Shown here: in pieces, positions 25,443-34,251 of the stretch
Position numbering within the stretch: position 1 is the stretch's first letter
How the letters are laid out: every line of letters starts with the position of its first letter
From: Thiothrix phosphatis
Lineage (GTDB): Bacteria > Pseudomonadota > Gammaproteobacteria > Thiotrichales > Thiotrichaceae
DNA: 50,433 nt
Assembly: GCF_035668035.1 (NCBI RefSeq)
Contig: NZ_JAYMYJ010000137.1
Coordinates: forward strand, 1 to 50,433
Direction: 5' to 3'
Position numbers and translations under genes: made by a program
The notes under the pieces: model-generated
What the model was told of the DNA's origin: nothing
What the model saw: only the letters and a program-made list of their open reading frames with translations
The model's database searches: none

Positions 25443-26905
25443 TGAAAGTACTGTTTGTCGCCAGTGAAGCCTACCCCCTGGTCAAAACCGGCGGGTTGGG
25501 GGATGTCGCCTGTAGCCTGCCGCTCGCCCTGCATGAGGCGGGGGCGGAGATACGCCTGCTGCTGCCCGGTTACCGCGACCTGCTGAACAAGCTGGGGGAA
25601 GTCCGCATCCTCGGCTGGCTGGAGTTGTGGGGAATGAGCCGCACCCATACTGTCAGGATTCTGGAAAGCCGTCACCCCGCCTACCCCTTCCCGTTGTGGG
25701 TGGTGGACTGCCAGGCGTTGTTTGACCGCCCCGGCAACCCGTATTTGCAGCCCAATGGCCAAGACTGGGCGGATAACGCCGAACGTTTCACCGTCTTCGC
25801 GCGCGCTGCGGTCGAAATGGCCCGTGACGCCTTGCGGACAGGCTGGGCGGCGGATGTGGTGCATGCGCACGATTGGCAGGCCGGGCTCGTGCCCGCCTTC
25901 ATGGACACCCTGCCGCACCGCCCTCGGAGCATTTTCACCATCCACAATATGGCTTACGGCGGGCATTTCTCCCGTGGCGACTTCACCGCGCTGCATCTGC
26001 CGGGCCATTGGTGGTCTGCGGAAGGGGTGGAGTTCTACGGTGGCTTTTCCATGCTGAAAGCGGGCATTGTCTACGCCGACGCGGTCACCACCGTCAGCCC
26101 GACATATGCGTATGAAATCTGCACCCCCGCCTTCGGTTACGGCATGGATGGGTTGCTGAAATCACGCAGCCACAAACTGCACGGCATCCTCAACGGGATT
26201 GACACCACAGTTTGGGACCCGGCTGCCGACGCCAATCTGGCGGCTGGCTATTCCTGCGGGGCGATCCAGCCCGGCAAGGGTCGCAACAAGGCCGCCCTGC
26301 TGCAACGCTTTGGCGTGGCTGACCCTGCCCCATACCTGCATCTTCCGCTGCTGGGGACGGTTGGCCGTCTTGTCGAGCAAAAAGGCATCGACCTGATCCT
26401 GCACGCCATTCCCGACTTGCTGGCGGGCACGGATGCGCGCTTTGTGCTGATTGGCGCAGGCCACCGTCATTTCGAACAGCGTTTGCGCGAGCTGGCGGCG
26501 CAATACCCGAACCGGGTGTTCGTCTACATTGGCTATGACGAACAGCTTGCCCATTTGCTGGAAGCGGGTTCCGATATGTTCCTGATGCCGTCACGCTTTG
26601 AGCCTTGCGGCCTGAACCAGATGTACAGCCTGCGCTATGGCACGCCGCCGGTGGTGCTGTATACCGGCGGGCTGGCCGACACCGTGGTCAACGCCAGCCA
26701 TCCTCACCTGCAGGATGGCACCGCCAATGGCTTCGTTTTTTATGAGCCGACCAGCCGGGCGTTGAAAGCCGCCATTTTGCGGGCACTGGACTGCTTTATC
26801 CACCCCGAAACCTGGCAGCAGTTGCAGATGACCGGCATGCAACAGGATTTTGGTTGGGAACACAGCGCCGCCAAATACCTCAACCTTTACCAACACCAAA
26901 CATAA
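25442..26905 (+). CDS. glgA: Glycogen synthase (ADP-glucose)
   Basis: Elongates alpha-1,4-glucan from ADP-glucose (GT5 family). The 487-residue product begins MKVLFVASEAYPLVKTGGLGDV, containing the KTGGL ADP-glucose-binding motif. It also has VVHAHDWQAGL, and the C-terminal GT-B half has RFEPCGLNQMYSLRYGT with the catalytic Glu. The start is coupled to the glgB stop (TGATG). glgP follows after 30 bases. Confidence 0.97.
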   Translation: MKVLFVASEAYPLVKTGGLGDVACSLPLALHEAGAEIRLLLPGYRDLLNKLGEVRILGWLELWGMSRTHTVRILESRHPAYPFPLWVVDCQALFDRPGNPYLQPNGQDWADNAERFTVFARAAVEMARDALRTGWAADVVHAHDWQAGLVPAFMDTLPHRPRSIFTIHNMAYGGHFSRGDFTALHLPGHWWSAEGVEFYGGFSMLKAGIVYADAVTTVSPTYAYEICTPAFGYGMDGLLKSRSHKLHGILNGIDTTVWDPAADANLAAGYSCGAIQPGKGRNKAALLQRFGVADPAPYLHLPLLGTVGRLVEQKGIDLILHAIPDLLAGTDARFVLIGAGHRHFEQRLRELAAQYPNRVFVYIGYDEQLAHLLEAGSDMFLMPSRFEPCGLNQMYSLRYGTPPVVLYTGGLADTVVNASHPHLQDGTANGFVFYEPTSRALKAAILRALDCFIHPETWQQLQMTGMQQDFGWEHSAAKYLNLYQHQT

Positions 26906-26935
26906 TCCGTTCCACAGCAGGAGAGGAGAAACGAT

Positions 26936-29437
26936 ATGACAGCGCATTCATCCACTCATATCCCTTACATCCCGGTGCCACTGGATCCGTTAGCGGATGA
27001 TGCAGAAGCGCTGGGCAGTGATTTCCAGCGTTACCTGTCTTATTACCTGGGGCGATTCCAGGGCTGCCCGCCGGTCTATCTGTATCAGGCGCTGTCCTAC
27101 ACCCTGCGCGACCGCCTGATGGTGGCTTGGCGCAATACCTGGGGCGAACACCTGCAACCCGGCAGGCGGCGCGCGTTTTACATGTCGCTGGAGTTCCTGA
27201 TCGGGCGCTCGCTGGGCAACAACCTGTTGAATATGGACATCACCGCCGCGACCAAACAGGCGCTGCTGCAATATTGCACCAATCTGGAGGAGGTTTCCGC
27301 GCAGGAGCCAGACGCCGGTCTGGGCAACGGCGGTCTGGGGCGGCTGGCGGCCTGTTTCATGGACAGTTGCGCCACCTTGCGATTGCCGGTGGTCGGGTAT
27401 GGCATCCGCTACGAATACGGCATGTTCCGCCAGCACATTGACAACGGCTATCAGGTGGAAGACCCGGATCACTGGCTGTTGGACGGCAACCCCTGGGAAG
27501 TGGAACGCGCCGAATACACCCAGCGCGTGCAGTTCGGTGGGCATACCGAACATTACGCGGATGACAAGGGCAGGCGGCGGGTGCGCTGGATCAGCGGTGA
27601 TGACGTGTTGGCCATCCCGTTCGACATGCCGATCGCCGGTTACAAGAACAATACGGTCAACACCTTGCGGCTGTGGAAAGCGACCGCCACTGATGAATTC
27701 AACCTGATGGAATTCAACGCAGGCAGTTACACCGAAGCGGTGGAGGCCAAAAACCACGCCGAACACATTTCCATGGTGCTGTACCCGAACGACAGCAGCG
27801 AAAACGGCAAGGAGCTGCGCCTGCGCCAGCAGTATTTCCTCGCCTCCGCCAGCCTCAAGGACGCCATCCGCATGTGGGAGCGGCAGGGCAACGCCGATTA
27901 CGGCAAATTTGCGGCGGAAAACGTTTTCCAGATGAACGACACCCACCCGACGGTGGCGGTGGCGGAGCTGATGCGCATCCTGATGGACGAAAAGGGCATG
28001 GGTTGGAACGAAGCCTGGGAAATCACCCGCAACTGCATGGCCTACACCAACCACACCCTGCTGCCGGAAGCGCTGGAGCGCTGGCCGTTGCCGCTGTTCG
28101 CCAGGCTGTTGCCGCGCATCCTGGAAATCATCTACGAAATCAACGCCCGTTTCCTGCGCGATGTGTCGCTGAAATGGCCGGGCGACACCGACCGCCAACG
28201 GCGCATGTCGATCATTGAGGAAGGCCCGGTGCGGCAGGTGCGGATGGCTTGGCTGGCGATAGTCGGCAGCTTCTCCATCAACGGCGTGGCGGCGCTGCAT
28301 TCGCAACTGCTGGTGGATGGCCTGTTCCACGATTTCTACGAACTGTGGCCGGAAAAATTCAACAACAAGACCAACGGCGTCACCCCGCGCCGCTGGGTGG
28401 CGCACGCCAACCCCGGCATGACGGCGCTGATCAGTGAAAAAATCGGTGAGGGCTGGGTGCGCGACCTCAGCCAGTTGGCAAAGCTCAAACCGTTCGCCGC
28501 GCCGGAACACTCCGCTTTCCACGCCCAATGGCGGGCGGTCAAATTCGCCAACAAGCAACGGCTGGCGGAACTGGTGAAACTGGAATGCGGGGTTGACTTC
28601 AACCCGCAGGCGCTGTTTGACGTGCAGGTCAAGCGTATCCATGAGTACAAGCGCCAGTTGCTCAATATCCTGCATGTGATCCACCTATACCGCCGCATCA
28701 AGCTTGGCAGGTTGGACAACTGGGCTGACCGCTGTGTACTGATCGGTGGCAAGGCGGCTCCCGGCTACACCATGGCCAAGCGCATCATCAAGCTGGTCAA
28801 CAATGTGGCGGAAGTGGTCAATACCGACCCGGATGTGGATGGCCGCCTGAAAGTCGCCTTCATCCCCAACTACCGGGTTTCCAGCATGGAGATCATCGCC
28901 CCGGCGGCAGACCTTTCCGAACAGATTTCCACCGCAGGCAAGGAAGCTTCCGGCACCGGCAACATGAAGTTCATGATGAACGGCGCGCTCACCATCGGCA
29001 CCTACGATGGGGCCAATATCGAAATCCTCGAGGCGGTTGGGGCGGAAAACTTCTTCCTGTTCGGCCTGCGCGCCGAAGATGTGGCGGAACTGCGCCATGC
29101 TTACCGTCCGTGGGTGTATACGGAAAATGACGAGGATCTGCGCGGCGTGCTGGAATGGATCCGCAGCGGGCATTTCAACCCGTATGAACCCGGCATTTTC
29201 GACATGATCCTGGATGCGCTGCTCAACCCGCACGACCCATGGATGACGCTGGCCGATTTCCGCAGCTATGTGGAGGAACAGGAACGGGTGTCGTTGGCTT
29301 GGCAGGATCAGGAGCACTGGACGCACATGAGCATCCTGAACACGGCGGGCAGCGGCTTTTTCTCCACTGACCGCACCATGGAGGAATACAACCGCGAGAT
29401 CTGGAAATTGACGCCCAGTGGCACCGGGAACGTCTGA
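26936..29437 (+). CDS. glgP: Glycogen/maltodextrin phosphorylase
   Basis: Releases glucose-1-phosphate from alpha-glucan ends. The 833-residue GT35 protein shows GNGGLGRLAACFMDS, QMNDTHPTVAVAELMR, NGVTPRRWV and EASGTGNMKFMMNGALTIGT, whose Lys binds pyridoxal phosphate. An AGGAGAGG ribosome-binding site precedes the ATG. It is the last gene of the storage cluster and closes the cycle: its product glucose-1-phosphate is the GlgC substrate. A hairpin lies just downstream. Confidence 0.97.
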   Translation: MTAHSSTHIPYIPVPLDPLADDAEALGSDFQRYLSYYLGRFQGCPPVYLYQALSYTLRDRLMVAWRNTWGEHLQPGRRRAFYMSLEFLIGRSLGNNLLNMDITAATKQALLQYCTNLEEVSAQEPDAGLGNGGLGRLAACFMDSCATLRLPVVGYGIRYEYGMFRQHIDNGYQVEDPDHWLLDGNPWEVERAEYTQRVQFGGHTEHYADDKGRRRVRWISGDDVLAIPFDMPIAGYKNNTVNTLRLWKATATDEFNLMEFNAGSYTEAVEAKNHAEHISMVLYPNDSSENGKELRLRQQYFLASASLKDAIRMWERQGNADYGKFAAENVFQMNDTHPTVAVAELMRILMDEKGMGWNEAWEITRNCMAYTNHTLLPEALERWPLPLFARLLPRILEIIYEINARFLRDVSLKWPGDTDRQRRMSIIEEGPVRQVRMAWLAIVGSFSINGVAALHSQLLVDGLFHDFYELWPEKFNNKTNGVTPRRWVAHANPGMTALISEKIGEGWVRDLSQLAKLKPFAAPEHSAFHAQWRAVKFANKQRLAELVKLECGVDFNPQALFDVQVKRIHEYKRQLLNILHVIHLYRRIKLGRLDNWADRCVLIGGKAAPGYTMAKRIIKLVNNVAEVVNTDPDVDGRLKVAFIPNYRVSSMEIIAPAADLSEQISTAGKEASGTGNMKFMMNGALTIGTYDGANIEILEAVGAENFFLFGLRAEDVAELRHAYRPWVYTENDEDLRGVLEWIRSGHFNPYEPGIFDMILDALLNPHDPWMTLADFRSYVEEQERVSLAWQDQEHWTHMSILNTAGSGFFSTDRTMEEYNREIWKLTPSGTGNV

Positions 29438-29464
29438 ACACTTGCCCCCTGGCTGAAACCAATG

Positions 29465-29490
29465 CAGGGGCGCAACGTTTTGCACCCCTG
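29465..29490. terminator. Terminator-like hairpin between glgP and ispH
   Basis: CAGGGG (29465-29470) and GCAA pair with TTGC and CCCCTG (29485-29490), around a CGTT loop with one mismatch. It lies between convergent genes, 27 bases after glgP, and could stop transcription from either side. There is no strong T-tract. Confidence 0.55.
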
Positions 29491-29506
29491 ACAGTTGTGT
29501 GACCCT

Positions 29507-30439
29507 TTAGCGCAATTCCTTTGGCAGCACGAACGACACGTTCTCGCTGATGCCGGAATCCTGCGTTTTCACTTGCGCGCCGCGTTTTTGCAAATGGGCG
29601 ACCACCCCGTCCACCAGCACTTCCGGGGCGGAGGCGCCCGCCGTGACGCCGATATTCCGCTTGCCTTGCAGCCATTCATCGCGGATGTCTTCCGCGCCAT
29701 CGATCAGGTAGGCGGGCGTGCCGCGCTTTTCGGCAATTTCCCGCAACCGGTTGGAGTTGGAGCTGTTGGGGGAGCCGACCACCAGCACTAGGTCGCTTTC
29801 GTCCGCCAGCCGCTTGAGCGCATCCTGGCGGTTCTGGGTGGCGTAGCAGATGTCGTCCTTCTTCGGGCCGAGGATGGCGGGGAATTTTGTGCGCAAGGTG
29901 TCGATCACAATGGAGGCGTCATCCACTGACAAGGTGGTCTGGGTCACAAAGGCCAGTTTGCCCGGATTGCGCACCTCCAGTTGCGCCACTTCTTCCGGGG
30001 AATCGACCCGGTAGATGGCACCGCCACCTGCCACGTCGTATTGCCCCATGGTGCCTTCCACTTCAGGGTGGTTCTTGTGGCCGATCAGGATGGTTTCACG
30101 CCCTTCGCGGCTGTAACGGGTCACTTCCAGGTGCACCTTGGTCACCAGCGGGCAGGTGGCGTCGAACACCTTCAGGCCACGCCGCCTGGCTTCTTCCTGC
30201 ACGGCGCGGGAAACCCCGTGGGCGCTGAAAATCACGGTGGCGCCGTCCGGAACCTCGTCCAGTTCCTGCACAAACACCGCGCCCTTGTCGCGCAGGTTGT
30301 TGACCACAAAACGGTTGTGCACGACTTCATGGCGCACGTACACCGGCGCGCCCAGCACTTCCAGCGCCCGGTCGACGATTTCGATGGCGCGGTCAACACC
30401 GGCGCAAAAGCCGCGCGGATTGGCGAGTATGGCTTGCAT
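29507..30439 (-). CDS. ispH: 4-hydroxy-3-methylbut-2-enyl diphosphate reductase
   Basis: The last enzyme of the MEP isoprenoid pathway, converting HMBPP to IPP and DMAPP through a 4Fe-4S cluster. The 310-residue protein has the three cluster cysteines in RGFCAGVDRA (Cys12), DATCPLVTKVH and DDICYATQNRQ. It also has the substrate-binding SAHG and VVGSPNSSNSNRL. The length is normal. It is encoded alone here, convergent with glgP and divergent from pyrB, rather than in the common lspA-fkpB-ispH arrangement. Confidence 0.97.
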   Translation of the reverse strand: MQAILANPRGFCAGVDRAIEIVDRALEVLGAPVYVRHEVVHNRFVVNNLRDKGAVFVQELDEVPDGATVIFSAHGVSRAVQEEARRRGLKVFDATCPLVTKVHLEVTRYSREGRETILIGHKNHPEVEGTMGQYDVAGGGAIYRVDSPEEVAQLEVRNPGKLAFVTQTTLSVDDASIVIDTLRTKFPAILGPKKDDICYATQNRQDALKRLADESDLVLVVGSPNSSNSNRLREIAEKRGTPAYLIDGAEDIRDEWLQGKRNIGVTAGASAPEVLVDGVVAHLQKRGAQVKTQDSGISENVSFVLPKELR

Positions 30440-30635
30440 GAGGATTCCGTCCGGTTACAGCAGGAACGCCAACTTATCCCATCCAACAGGATGGCGCAAA
30501 TGCAGCGCCGTTTGGCCGGGAAATGAACGGATTCCAGCCATCACTATAAATTAAGGGTTGCTCCTTATTCGCTTTACTGTCACGACACTGTAAGATAAGC
30601 ACACCTCGAGTGTTTAAAATATAAGCGAGTCATAG

Positions 30636-31634
30636 ATGCTCCATGCTCATCTCTCTCCCGGGCCGCTGCCATCCCGCATGCAACTGGCGGCGGATGGCAA
30701 ACTCAAACATTTCCTGACCGTTGAAGGCCTGCCGCCGCTGTTGCTGGAAGAAATCCTCAAGCGCGCTGAACAATTCGTCACTTTGCCCAATAAGCAGCAG
30801 AAAAAAGCCCCGTTGCTGCGTGGCAAGACGGTCATGAACCTGTTTTTCGAAAATTCCACCCGCACCCGCGTCACCTTCGAAATCGCCGCCCAACGGTTGG
30901 GCGCGGATGTCACCAATTTGGACATCCGCACCTCCTCCACCTCCAAGGGCGAGACCTTGCTGGATACGGTGCGCAACCTGGAGGCGATGAACGCCGACAT
31001 GTTCGTGGTGCGGCATGAACACGCAGGCGCTGCGCATTTCATCGCCCGTTACTGCGCGCCGCACATCAGCGTGCTGAACGCGGGCGACGGGCGCCATTCC
31101 CACCCCACCCAGGCGATGTTGGACATGTTCACCATCCGCCAGAAAAAGGGCAGTTTCCAGCCGCTGAAAGTCGCCATCGTCGGCGATGTGCTGCATTCGC
31201 GGGTGGCGCGTTCGCAAATCCACGCACTGACCACGCTGGCGACTGGCGAAGTGCGGGTGGTCGCCCCCAAGACCCTGATCCCCGCCGGAGTGGAAAAAAT
31301 GGGCGTGAACGTGTTCCACCACATGGAAGAGGGCATTGCCGACGTGGATGTGGTCATCATGTTGCGCCTGCAACGCGAACGCATGCAGAGCGCGCTGCTG
31401 CCATCCGAACGCGAATTTTTCAAGCTTTACGGCCTGACCGAGGAACGCATGCAGCTTGCCAAGCCTGACGCCATTGTGATGCACCCCGGCCCGATCAACC
31501 GAGGGGTGGAAATCGATTCGCGGGTGGCGGATGGCCCCCAGTCCGTCATCCTGGAGCAGGTCACCAACGGCATCGCCGTGCGCATGGCGGTCATGTCCAT
31601 GATCATGGGGCCACTGGCGGGAGGCACGGCATGA
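30636..31634 (+). CDS. pyrB: Aspartate carbamoyltransferase catalytic subunit
   Basis: Condenses carbamoyl phosphate and aspartate in pyrimidine synthesis. The 332-residue product has FFENSTRTRVTFE (carbamoyl-phosphate site STRT), SSTSKGETLLDT, GDGRHSHPTQAMLDM and MHPGPINRGVEI. It is the longer pseudomonad-type chain, which forms a complex with an inactive dihydroorotase rather than with PyrI. The neighbouring pyrC' gene fits that. The ATG at 30636 has no strong ribosome-binding site; an internal ATG at 30678 is a less likely alternative. It overlaps the next gene by four bases (ATGA). Confidence 0.94.
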   Translation: MLHAHLSPGPLPSRMQLAADGKLKHFLTVEGLPPLLLEEILKRAEQFVTLPNKQQKKAPLLRGKTVMNLFFENSTRTRVTFEIAAQRLGADVTNLDIRTSSTSKGETLLDTVRNLEAMNADMFVVRHEHAGAAHFIARYCAPHISVLNAGDGRHSHPTQAMLDMFTIRQKKGSFQPLKVAIVGDVLHSRVARSQIHALTTLATGEVRVVAPKTLIPAGVEKMGVNVFHHMEEGIADVDVVIMLRLQRERMQSALLPSEREFFKLYGLTEERMQLAKPDAIVMHPGPINRGVEIDSRVADGPQSVILEQVTNGIAVRMAVMSMIMGPLAGGTA

Positions 31635-32905
31635 GCTTACTGATCCGCAACGCCCGCATTATCGACCCCGCCAGCGGCCTGGACGGCCAGCGCAACTTGT
31701 TGGTCAACAATGGCCAGATCGCCGCCCTGACCGAAGCCAACGCCGCCATCTCCGCCGATGAGGAAATTGACGCCAGCGGCCTGTGGCTGTTCCCCGGCGC
31801 GGTTGACCTCGCCGCCTGGCTGCGCGAACCGGGCCTTGACCACAAAGCCACCCTGCAAAGCGAAACCCTCGCCGCTGCCGCTAGCGGCGTCACCACGCTC
31901 TGCTACCAGCCGGAACCGGGCGCCAATTTCGACAGCGCCGCCCAGGTCAAGCTGATTGACGACCTCAACCGCAAGCAGCGTTTTGCCAATGTCGAAGTGC
32001 TGGGCAACCTGACCAAGGGGCTGAAAGGCGAATATCTCAGCAACATGGCCAGCCTCAAGCGGGCGGGCTGTGTCGGCGTCACCAACAGCCAGCAACCGTT
32101 CCACAGCCTGCAAACCCTGCGGCGGGCGATGGAATACGCCGCCACCCACGACCTGACCGTGTTCATCTACCCGCTGGAGCATGCGCTGGCGGCGGGCGGC
32201 TACATGCACGAAGGCGAAGTCTCCACCCGGCTGGGTCTCCCGGCCATTCCGTCGGCGGCGGAAACCGTGGCGGTGGCGCAAACCCTGGCGCTCGCCAGCC
32301 ACACCGGCGCGCGGGTGCATTTCTGCCGCCTGTCGGCCAAATTGAGCGTGCGCCTGATCCGTCAGGCTAAGGAAAGCGACCTGGACATCAGCGCCGATGT
32401 CGCCGCCCACCAGCTGTTCCTCACCGACATGGACGTTTCCGATTTCAACCCGCTTTGCCACGTCATGCCGCCGCTGCGCTCCGCCCGCGACCAGGATGCA
32501 TTGCGCGAAGGGCTGGCCGACGGCACCATCGACGCCATTTGCTCCGACCATCAGCCGCACGAAGTGGATGCCAAACTGGCGCCGTTCCAGCAGACCGCGC
32601 CGGGCATTTCCGCGCTGGAAACGCTGTTGCCGCTGACCCTGCGGCTGGTGGAGGAAAAAGTCCTCAGCCTGCCGGAAGCCCTGCGCAAGATCACTGCCAC
32701 CCCGGCGCGCATTATCAGCAGCAAGGCTGGCTGCATCAGCGTGGGCGCGCCTGCCGACCTGGTGCTGTTCGACCCGGACGAATTATGGGAGTTGGACTTG
32801 AACCGCATGTACAGCGACGGCAAGAATTCGCCATTTGGCGGCTGGAATTTCAACGGCGCGGTCAAACGCACCTTGCTGGCAGGGAAGACCGTCTTCCGTG
32901 TTTGA
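31631..32905 (+). CDS. pyrC': Dihydroorotase-like protein PyrC', catalytically inactive
   Basis: A 424-residue amidohydrolase-fold protein overlapping pyrB by four bases. At the metal site, where active dihydroorotases read PGxVDxHxHLREPG, this protein has PGAVDLAAWLREPG: both histidines are replaced (Ala61, Trp63). The later Asp (CSDHQPH) remains. Loss of the HxH pair predicts no catalysis. In Pseudomonas-type class A ATCase the equivalent PyrC' is a structural partner needed for PyrB assembly, and that role is inferred here. An active dihydroorotase must be encoded elsewhere. Confidence 0.9.
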   Translation: MSLLIRNARIIDPASGLDGQRNLLVNNGQIAALTEANAAISADEEIDASGLWLFPGAVDLAAWLREPGLDHKATLQSETLAAAASGVTTLCYQPEPGANFDSAAQVKLIDDLNRKQRFANVEVLGNLTKGLKGEYLSNMASLKRAGCVGVTNSQQPFHSLQTLRRAMEYAATHDLTVFIYPLEHALAAGGYMHEGEVSTRLGLPAIPSAAETVAVAQTLALASHTGARVHFCRLSAKLSVRLIRQAKESDLDISADVAAHQLFLTDMDVSDFNPLCHVMPPLRSARDQDALREGLADGTIDAICSDHQPHEVDAKLAPFQQTAPGISALETLLPLTLRLVEEKVLSLPEALRKITATPARIISSKAGCISVGAPADLVLFDPDELWELDLNRMYSDGKNSPFGGWNFNGAVKRTLLAGKTVFRV

Positions 32906-33362
32906 CATCGCCCTCTACCAGCCGGAAATCCCCCCCAACACCGGCAATATCATGCGCCTGTGCGCCAACACTGGCTGCCGCCTGCACCTGATCCATCCGC
33001 TGGGTTTTTCGCTGGATGAAAAACAGGTGCGGCGCGCCGGGCTGGATTACCGCGATCTGGCGGTGGTGCAGGAACACGACAGTTTCGCCGCCTTCAACCT
33101 CTCTATGCAGGAGCGGCGTGTGTTCGCCCTCAGCACCAAGGCTGGCCGCGCCTACAGCGAGACGGCTTTCCAGCCCGGCGATGTGCTGCTGTTCGGCCCG
33201 GAAACCCGTGGCCTGCCGGAAGCCTTGCTGCTGGGCCTGCCGGACGAATTGAAACTGCGTGTGCCGATGCTGCCGGACAGCCGCAGCCTCAACCTGTCGA
33301 ACACTGTGGCGGTGGTGGCGTATGAGGCGTTGCGCCAACAGGGTTTTCCGGACTTGCGGTAG
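32898..33362 (+). CDS. trmL: tRNA (cytidine/uridine-2'-O-)-methyltransferase TrmL
   Basis: Methylates the 2'-O of the wobble nucleotide 34 in certain leucine tRNAs. The 154-residue SPOUT-family protein matches TrmL from start to end: FDIALYQPEIPPNTGNIMRLCANTG, LHLIHPLGFSLDEKQVRRAGLDY, and the AdoMet knot LLFGPETRGLPEALL and RSLNLSNTVAVVAYEALRQ. I placed the start at a GTG (32898) that overlaps the pyrC' stop by eight bases. The upstream extension in this frame has no homologous content. Confidence 0.92.
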   Translation: MFDIALYQPEIPPNTGNIMRLCANTGCRLHLIHPLGFSLDEKQVRRAGLDYRDLAVVQEHDSFAAFNLSMQERRVFALSTKAGRAYSETAFQPGDVLLFGPETRGLPEALLLGLPDELKLRVPMLPDSRSLNLSNTVAVVAYEALRQQGFPDLR

Positions 33363-33410
33363 GTTTCTGTCAGGGCTGGCGGCTGCACAAACTTTCCATC
33401 ACCTTTCCAT

Positions 33411-33575
33411 CGGTATTCAGCTGTTCCTGCACAAATCGTCTTGGCTCAGGCTCATCAGCGCCGCATGTCGTTGTGGCTGGATGTGAAGGTTGTGCTGCTG
33501 TCGTTCGCGGTGAATCTTTTTGGTAAACGCCGGGTCAGGCAGCTATTGCTAAACAACAGTCAGTTCCGTAATTGA
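33411..33575 (+). pseudogene. Possible remnant of the 3' end of a sugar transferase gene
   Basis: In the 197-bp gap after trmL one frame reads AQAHQRRMSLWLDVKVVLLSF and continues to a TGA at 33573-33575, overlapping the end of the convergent YjdF-family gene. The SLWLDVKVVLLSF segment resembles the C-terminal helix of bacterial initiating sugar transferases, which often end in SLWLD-K-LLL-like sequence. There is no upstream catalytic domain. This is a resemblance from memory only; it may be chance. Confidence 0.22.
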
Positions 33576-34153
33576 CGGTCATGCAGCTTTGCCAGCAGGG
33601 TCAGGGCGACGATAGCACCAAGCAGCGCCAGCGCCATGTCCGACTGTGTATCCCACACATAGCCCTGTGTTCCCAGAAATGCTTCGGCGGAAGTGCCGGA
33701 AAGTTCCGCCACCAGCCATTCAATCAGCTCGTAGAAGGCGCTGAGGGCAAGACAAAAGCAGACGATAAAAAAGTTCATCCACCCACGCCCGTTAAACACC
33801 TGTTTGCGGATGGCAATTTCGCGGGCAATCAGCGCAGGCACGAAACCCTGCACAAAATGCCCCACCTTGTCGTAATTGTTACGCTCGAAACCGAACCAGC
33901 CCTTGAAATAGTCGAACAGCGGCACTTCGGCATACGTGTAATGCCCGCCGACCATCAGGATGATGCAATGAAGCAGGATCAGCCCGTACACCAGCGGCGT
34001 CAGCGGAAAAGAACGGCGGGTGAACGCCAGCACCATCAAACCGATCAGGGCAGGCGCGACTTCCAGAATCCAGGTGAAATAATCTTTCGGGTTGATGCCT
34101 GACCAGATCAGGACGGCGAAAAACAGGCTCAACCACAGTGCTTGCATCATCAA
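33560..34153 (-). CDS. YjdF/DUF2238 family inner-membrane protein
   Basis: The 197-residue product consists mostly of five or six hydrophobic segments (ALWLSLFFAVLIWSGI, VAPALIGLMVLAF, LVYGLILLHCIILMVGG, FFIVCFCLALSAFYELIEWL, ALALLGAIVALTLLA). Conserved polar residues of the family lie between them: GGHYTYAE, NNYDKVGHFVQGF, YELIEW and WDTQSDM. It is an inner-membrane protein of unknown function. It is transcribed divergently from the broken transglycosylase gene, with 98 bases between. Confidence 0.85.
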   Translation of the reverse strand: MMMQALWLSLFFAVLIWSGINPKDYFTWILEVAPALIGLMVLAFTRRSFPLTPLVYGLILLHCIILMVGGHYTYAEVPLFDYFKGWFGFERNNYDKVGHFVQGFVPALIAREIAIRKQVFNGRGWMNFFIVCFCLALSAFYELIEWLVAELSGTSAEAFLGTQGYVWDTQSDMALALLGAIVALTLLAKLHDRQLRN

Positions 34154-34251
34154 TCATTTCCTCAAAATATCCCTCAAGTCTGCATATCCGCTGCAAACCT
34201 GCCACTCATAATGCCAGTTGAGGCCATATAACGAAAAGGGGGAACAGAACC

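Noticed and set aside
30440..30635. Promoter or attenuator for pyrB in the ispH-pyrB gap
   Set aside because: TAAGAT and TAAAAT are present but without matching -35 elements, and no leader hairpin plus T-run typical of pyr attenuation was found.
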